Assembly (NCBI RefSeq): GCF_013386165.1
Contig: NZ_JACAOS010000001.1
Span: forward strand, 1-64,000
DNA length: 64,000 bases
Direction of reading: 5' to 3'
DNA from: Pseudomonas gingeri
Lineage (GTDB): Bacteria > Pseudomonadota > Gammaproteobacteria > Pseudomonadales > Pseudomonadaceae
Shown here piece after piece: positions 61,135-64,000 of this stretch (its first letter is position 1; each line of letters starts with the position of its first letter). A model generated the notes under the pieces. That model was given only the letters and a program-made list of their open reading frames with translations, was not told the DNA's origin and ran no database searches. Made by a program: the position numbers and the translations under genes.

Positions 61135-62139
61135 ATGAATCGTCGTCGTGGTATCCGTTCCCTGTGCTGCGCCGCTGTGGCTGTGTCGGCGCTGAGCTTG
61201 AGCGGCCTGTTGCTGGCCGCTGAAGAAGTGAAGATTGGTTTTCTGGTCAAACAGGCCGAAGAACCGTGGTTCCAGACCGAATGGGCCTTTGCTGAAAAAG
61301 CCGGCAAGGAACACGGGTTCACCGTGATCAAGATCGCCGTGCCCGATGGCGAGAAAACCCTGTCGGCCATCGACAGCCTCGCCGCCAACGGTGCCGAGGG
61401 TTTTGTGATCTGCCCGCCGGACGTCTCCCTCGGCCCGGCCATCGTGGCCAAGGCCAAGGCCAACGGCCTGAAAGTGATTGCGGTGGATGACCGTTTCGTC
61501 GATGCCAAGGGCAACTTCATGGAGGACGTGCCGTACCTGGGCATGGCGGCTTTTGAAGTGGGCCAGAAGCAGGGCGCCGCCATGGCGAGCGAAGCGAAAA
61601 AACGTGGCTGGGATTGGAAGGACACCTATGCGGTGATCAATACCTTCAACGAACTCGACACCGGTAAAAAACGCACCGACGGTTCGGTCAAGTCCCTGGA
61701 GGAGGCCGGCATTCCCAAGGATCATATCCTCTTCACCGCTGCCAAGACCCTCGATGTGCCCGGCAGCATGGACGCCACCAATTCGGCCCTGGTCAAGCTG
61801 CCCCGCGGTGCAAAAAACCTGATCATCGGCGGCATGAACGACAACACGGTGCTGGGCGGCGTGCGCGCGACCGAAAGCGCAGGTTTTGCCGCGGCCAATG
61901 TCATCGGCATCGGCATCAATGGCACCGACGCCATCGGTGAACTGAAGAAACCCAACAGCGGCTTCTTCGGCTCGATGTTGCCCAGCCCGCACATCGAGGG
62001 CTACAACACCGCGAAGATGATGTTCGACTGGACCACCACCGGCAAGGAGCCGCCGAAGTACACCGCCATGGACGAAGTCACGCTGATCACCCGCGAGAAC
62101 TTCAAGCAGGAGCTGGAAAAAATCGGTTTGTGGAACTGA
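61135..62139 (+). CDS. araF: L-arabinose ABC transporter, periplasmic binding protein
   Basis: A 334-residue periplasmic protein with a signal peptide (about 1-26, RGIRSLCCAAVAVSALSLSGLLLAA). The mature part follows E. coli AraF closely: VKIGFLVKQAEEPWFQTEW, IKIAVPDGEKTLSAIDSLAANGA, VIAVDDRFVDAKG, GGMNDNTVLGGVRATE and LPSPHIEGY. SD AAGGAG. It binds L-arabinose (also D-fucose and D-galactose in E. coli) for the AraGH transporter encoded next. Confidence 0.93.
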   Translation: MNRRRGIRSLCCAAVAVSALSLSGLLLAAEEVKIGFLVKQAEEPWFQTEWAFAEKAGKEHGFTVIKIAVPDGEKTLSAIDSLAANGAEGFVICPPDVSLGPAIVAKAKANGLKVIAVDDRFVDAKGNFMEDVPYLGMAAFEVGQKQGAAMASEAKKRGWDWKDTYAVINTFNELDTGKKRTDGSVKSLEEAGIPKDHILFTAAKTLDVPGSMDATNSALVKLPRGAKNLIIGGMNDNTVLGGVRATESAGFAAANVIGIGINGTDAIGELKKPNSGFFGSMLPSPHIEGYNTAKMMFDWTTTGKEPPKYTAMDEVTLITRENFKQELEKIGLWN

Positions 62140-62196
62140 GTTTTTCCCTCGGCGGCCGCCGCAACGGGGCCGCCTGATCCCGGTGACGAGGTGGTT

Positions 62197-63723
62197 ATGC
62201 ACGGGCAATTACAGACACACGATACCGCAGCGAGTTTGTGCTTCAACGGCATCGGGAAAACCTTTCCCGGGGTCAAGGCGCTGGACGGCATCAGCTTCAG
62301 CGTCTACCCGGGGCAGGTGCACGCCTTGATGGGCGAGAACGGCGCAGGCAAGTCGACGCTGCTGAAGATTCTCGGCGGTGCCTACATTCCGAGCAGCGGC
62401 ACGCTGCAGATCGGCGAGCAGACCATGGCCTTTAAATCTGCGGCCGACAGTATTGCCAGCGGTGTCGCGGTGATTCATCAGGAACTGCATCTGGTGCCGG
62501 AAATGACCGTCGCCGAAAACCTCTTTCTTGGGCATTTGCCCTCGCGCTTGGGGGTGCTCAATCGCGGTTTGCTGCGCCAGCAGGCGTTGGCTTGCCTCAA
62601 GGGCCTCGCCGATGAAATCGACCCCGAGGAAAAGCTCGGGCGCCTGTCTCTCGGCCAGCGCCAACTGGTGGAGATCGCCAAGGCACTGTCCCGCGGCGCC
62701 CATGTGATTGCCTTCGATGAGCCCACCAGTAGCCTGTCGGCAAGGGAAATTGACCGGCTGATGGCAATCATCACGCGCCTGCGTGACGAGGGCAAAGTGG
62801 TGCTCTACGTGTCCCATCGCATGGAAGAGGTATTCCGTATCTGCAATGCCGTCACCGTGTTCAAGGACGGCCGTTACGTGCGTACCTTTGACGACATGAG
62901 CGTGCTGACCCACGACCAGTTGGTGACCTGCATGGTCGGCCGCGATATCCAGGACATCTACGACTATCGCCGACGTGAACAGGGGGAGGTTGCACTCAAG
63001 GTCGATGGCCTGCTGGGCCCAGGCTTGCGTGAACCGGTCAGCTTCCAGGTGCATAAGGGTGAGATTCTTGGTCTGTTCGGGCTGGTCGGGGCGGGGCGTA
63101 CTGAGTTGTTTCGCCTGCTCAGCGGACTGCAGCGCGCCAGCGCCGGGCACCTGGAACTCTGCGGGGAACCCTTGCAACTGCGATCACCGCGCGATGCCAT
63201 TGCCGCCGGTGTGCTGCTGTGCCCGGAAGACCGCAAGAAGGAGGGCATCATTGCGCTGTCCAGCGTCGCCGAGAATATCAATATCAGCGCGCGGGGCGCT
63301 CATTCCACCTTCGGCTGGCTGCTACGCGATGGCTGGGAAAAGGGCAATGCCGACCAGCAAATCAACGCCATGAAAGTCAAAACCCCGAACGCGGCGCAGA
63401 AGATCATGTACCTGTCCGGCGGCAATCAGCAGAAGGCGATTCTGGGGCGTTGGCTGTCGATGCCGATGAAAGTACTGCTGCTCGATGAGCCCACCCGGGG
63501 TATCGATATCGGCGCCAAGGCCGAGATCTACCAGATCATTCATAACCTCGCGACCCAGGGCATCGCGGTGATTGTGGTGTCCAGCGACCTGATGGAAGTG
63601 ATGGGCATCTCCGACCGTATCCTGGTGCTGTGCGAAGGCGCCCTGCGCGGCGAAAAAGACCGTGAACACGCCACTGAATCCAACTTGCTGCAGCTGGCCT
63701 TGCCGCGCGGCTCGGTGAACTGA
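62197..63723 (+). CDS. araG: L-arabinose ABC transporter, ATP-binding protein
   Basis: A 508-residue protein with two ABC domains. The first has Walker A GENGAGKST (about 48-56), signature LSLGQRQLVEIAKAL and Walker B VIAFDEPTSS. The second has the degenerate Walker A typical of this group (GLVGAGRTE), signature LSGGNQQKAILGRWL and VLLLDEPTRGIDIGAK. The ATG at 62197 sits behind GAGGTGG; a GTG at 62191 is possible. It powers arabinose uptake with AraF and AraH. Confidence 0.92.
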   Translation: MHGQLQTHDTAASLCFNGIGKTFPGVKALDGISFSVYPGQVHALMGENGAGKSTLLKILGGAYIPSSGTLQIGEQTMAFKSAADSIASGVAVIHQELHLVPEMTVAENLFLGHLPSRLGVLNRGLLRQQALACLKGLADEIDPEEKLGRLSLGQRQLVEIAKALSRGAHVIAFDEPTSSLSAREIDRLMAIITRLRDEGKVVLYVSHRMEEVFRICNAVTVFKDGRYVRTFDDMSVLTHDQLVTCMVGRDIQDIYDYRRREQGEVALKVDGLLGPGLREPVSFQVHKGEILGLFGLVGAGRTELFRLLSGLQRASAGHLELCGEPLQLRSPRDAIAAGVLLCPEDRKKEGIIALSSVAENINISARGAHSTFGWLLRDGWEKGNADQQINAMKVKTPNAAQKIMYLSGGNQQKAILGRWLSMPMKVLLLDEPTRGIDIGAKAEIYQIIHNLATQGIAVIVVSSDLMEVMGISDRILVLCEGALRGEKDREHATESNLLQLALPRGSVN

Positions 63724-63726
63724 GAG

Positions 63727-64000
63727 ATGACCATGACCACTCAACACAACGCGCTGCCGACGGCACGCAAACCCCTGGACCTGCGCGCATTGCTCGACAA
63801 CTGGGCCATGCTGCTGGCGGCGCTGAGCCTCTTTTTACTCTGCGCCTTGCTGATCGATAACTTTCTCTCGCCGCTGAATATGCGCGGGCTCGGGCTGGCG
63901 ATTTCCACCGTGGGCATCGCCGCCTGCACCATGCTGTTCTGTCTGGCGTCGGGGCACTTCGACTTGTCCGTGGGCTCGGTGATTGCCTGCGCCGGGGTGG
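63727..64000 (+). CDS. araH: L-arabinose ABC transporter permease (partial, runs off the window)
   Basis: The first 91 codons are present from ATG 63727 (a second ATG is at 63733). They show one membrane helix (WAMLLAALSLFLLCALLI) and the AraH-type stretch NMRGLGLAISTVGIAACTMLFCLASGHFDLSVGSVIACAGV. The gene starts three bases after the araG stop and is cut by the window end. Confidence 0.9.
   Translation, partial: MTMTTQHNALPTARKPLDLRALLDNWAMLLAALSLFLLCALLIDNFLSPLNMRGLGLAISTVGIAACTMLFCLASGHFDLSVGSVIACAGV

Noticed and set aside
1..64000. CRISPR arrays, tRNA/rRNA genes, insertion sequences, prophage genes
   Set aside because: No regularly spaced repeats, no cloverleaf-like gene with conserved T-loop, and no transposase, integrase or phage structural gene were seen in reading the window.

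Overview
The window looks like chromosome of a fluorescent-group Pseudomonas. The grounds are the high-GC coding style, the run mksF-mksE-mksB / holD-rimI-carbonic anhydrase (the order known from P. aeruginosa), a BdlA-type chemoreceptor, and several Pseudomonas-type REP palindromes. No mobile element, tRNA, rRNA or CRISPR array was recognised.

Layout. (1) 0.3-6.5 kb: a secreted glyoxalase-like protein, an alginate-export-type porin, and an envelope lipid-transport operon (two half-length PqiA/LetA membrane proteins plus a six-MCE-domain protein). (2) 6.5-13.4 kb: the Mks condensin operon facing the DNA polymerase III psi subunit gene, then rimI and a beta-carbonic anhydrase. Two DnaA-box-like sites lie between the divergent condensin and psi genes. 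(3) 13.6-20.8 kb: a secreted protein of unknown function, a Tat-exported acid phosphatase/phosphoesterase, a LuxR-type AHL regulator without a synthase, an AtoE short-chain fatty acid carrier and an MFS carrier. (4) 20.8-25.7 kb: an amino-sugar unit (SIS deaminase, ROK kinase, APC permease) divergent from its ROK repressor. (5) 25.7-41.2 kb: ordinary housekeeping and sensory genes (bdlA, RidA, a diguanylate cyclase, Dyp peroxidase, ddlA, a CDF exporter, tautomerase/LysR, an enterobacterial-type lysR-lysA pair, WYL regulator, a decayed TetR gene). (6) 41.5-43.8 kb: two paralogous small secreted Gly/Pro/Tyr-rich proteins flanking a nitroreductase, then a His/Ser/Thr-rich mini-protein.

(7) 44.2-53.7 kb is the most unusual part: a compact minus-strand operon that looks like a small-molecule biosynthetic cluster without NRPS or PKS. 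In transcription order it encodes an SGNH hydrolase, a 31-residue very basic peptide, a haem-oxygenase-like (HDO) oxidase, a NodU/TobZ-type carbamoyltransferase, a 38-residue membrane mini-protein, a VioC/AsnO-type Fe(II)/2-oxoglutarate oxygenase, two ATP-grasp ligases, a 42-codon remnant resembling a short-chain dehydrogenase N-terminus, and a LysE-type exporter. The three short reading frames were read directly from the DNA. They are joined to their neighbours by ATGA or TGATG overlaps. The likely product is a modified amino acid or very small peptide that is hydroxylated, carbamoylated, ligated and exported.

(8) 54.4-64.0 kb: non-phosphorylative L-arabinose catabolism (GntR/FCD regulator, L-arabinonate dehydratase, MFS carrier, AraD1-type FAH protein, semialdehyde dehydrogenase, araFGH). 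Two FadR-type operators sit in the divergent promoter. araH runs off the end of the window.
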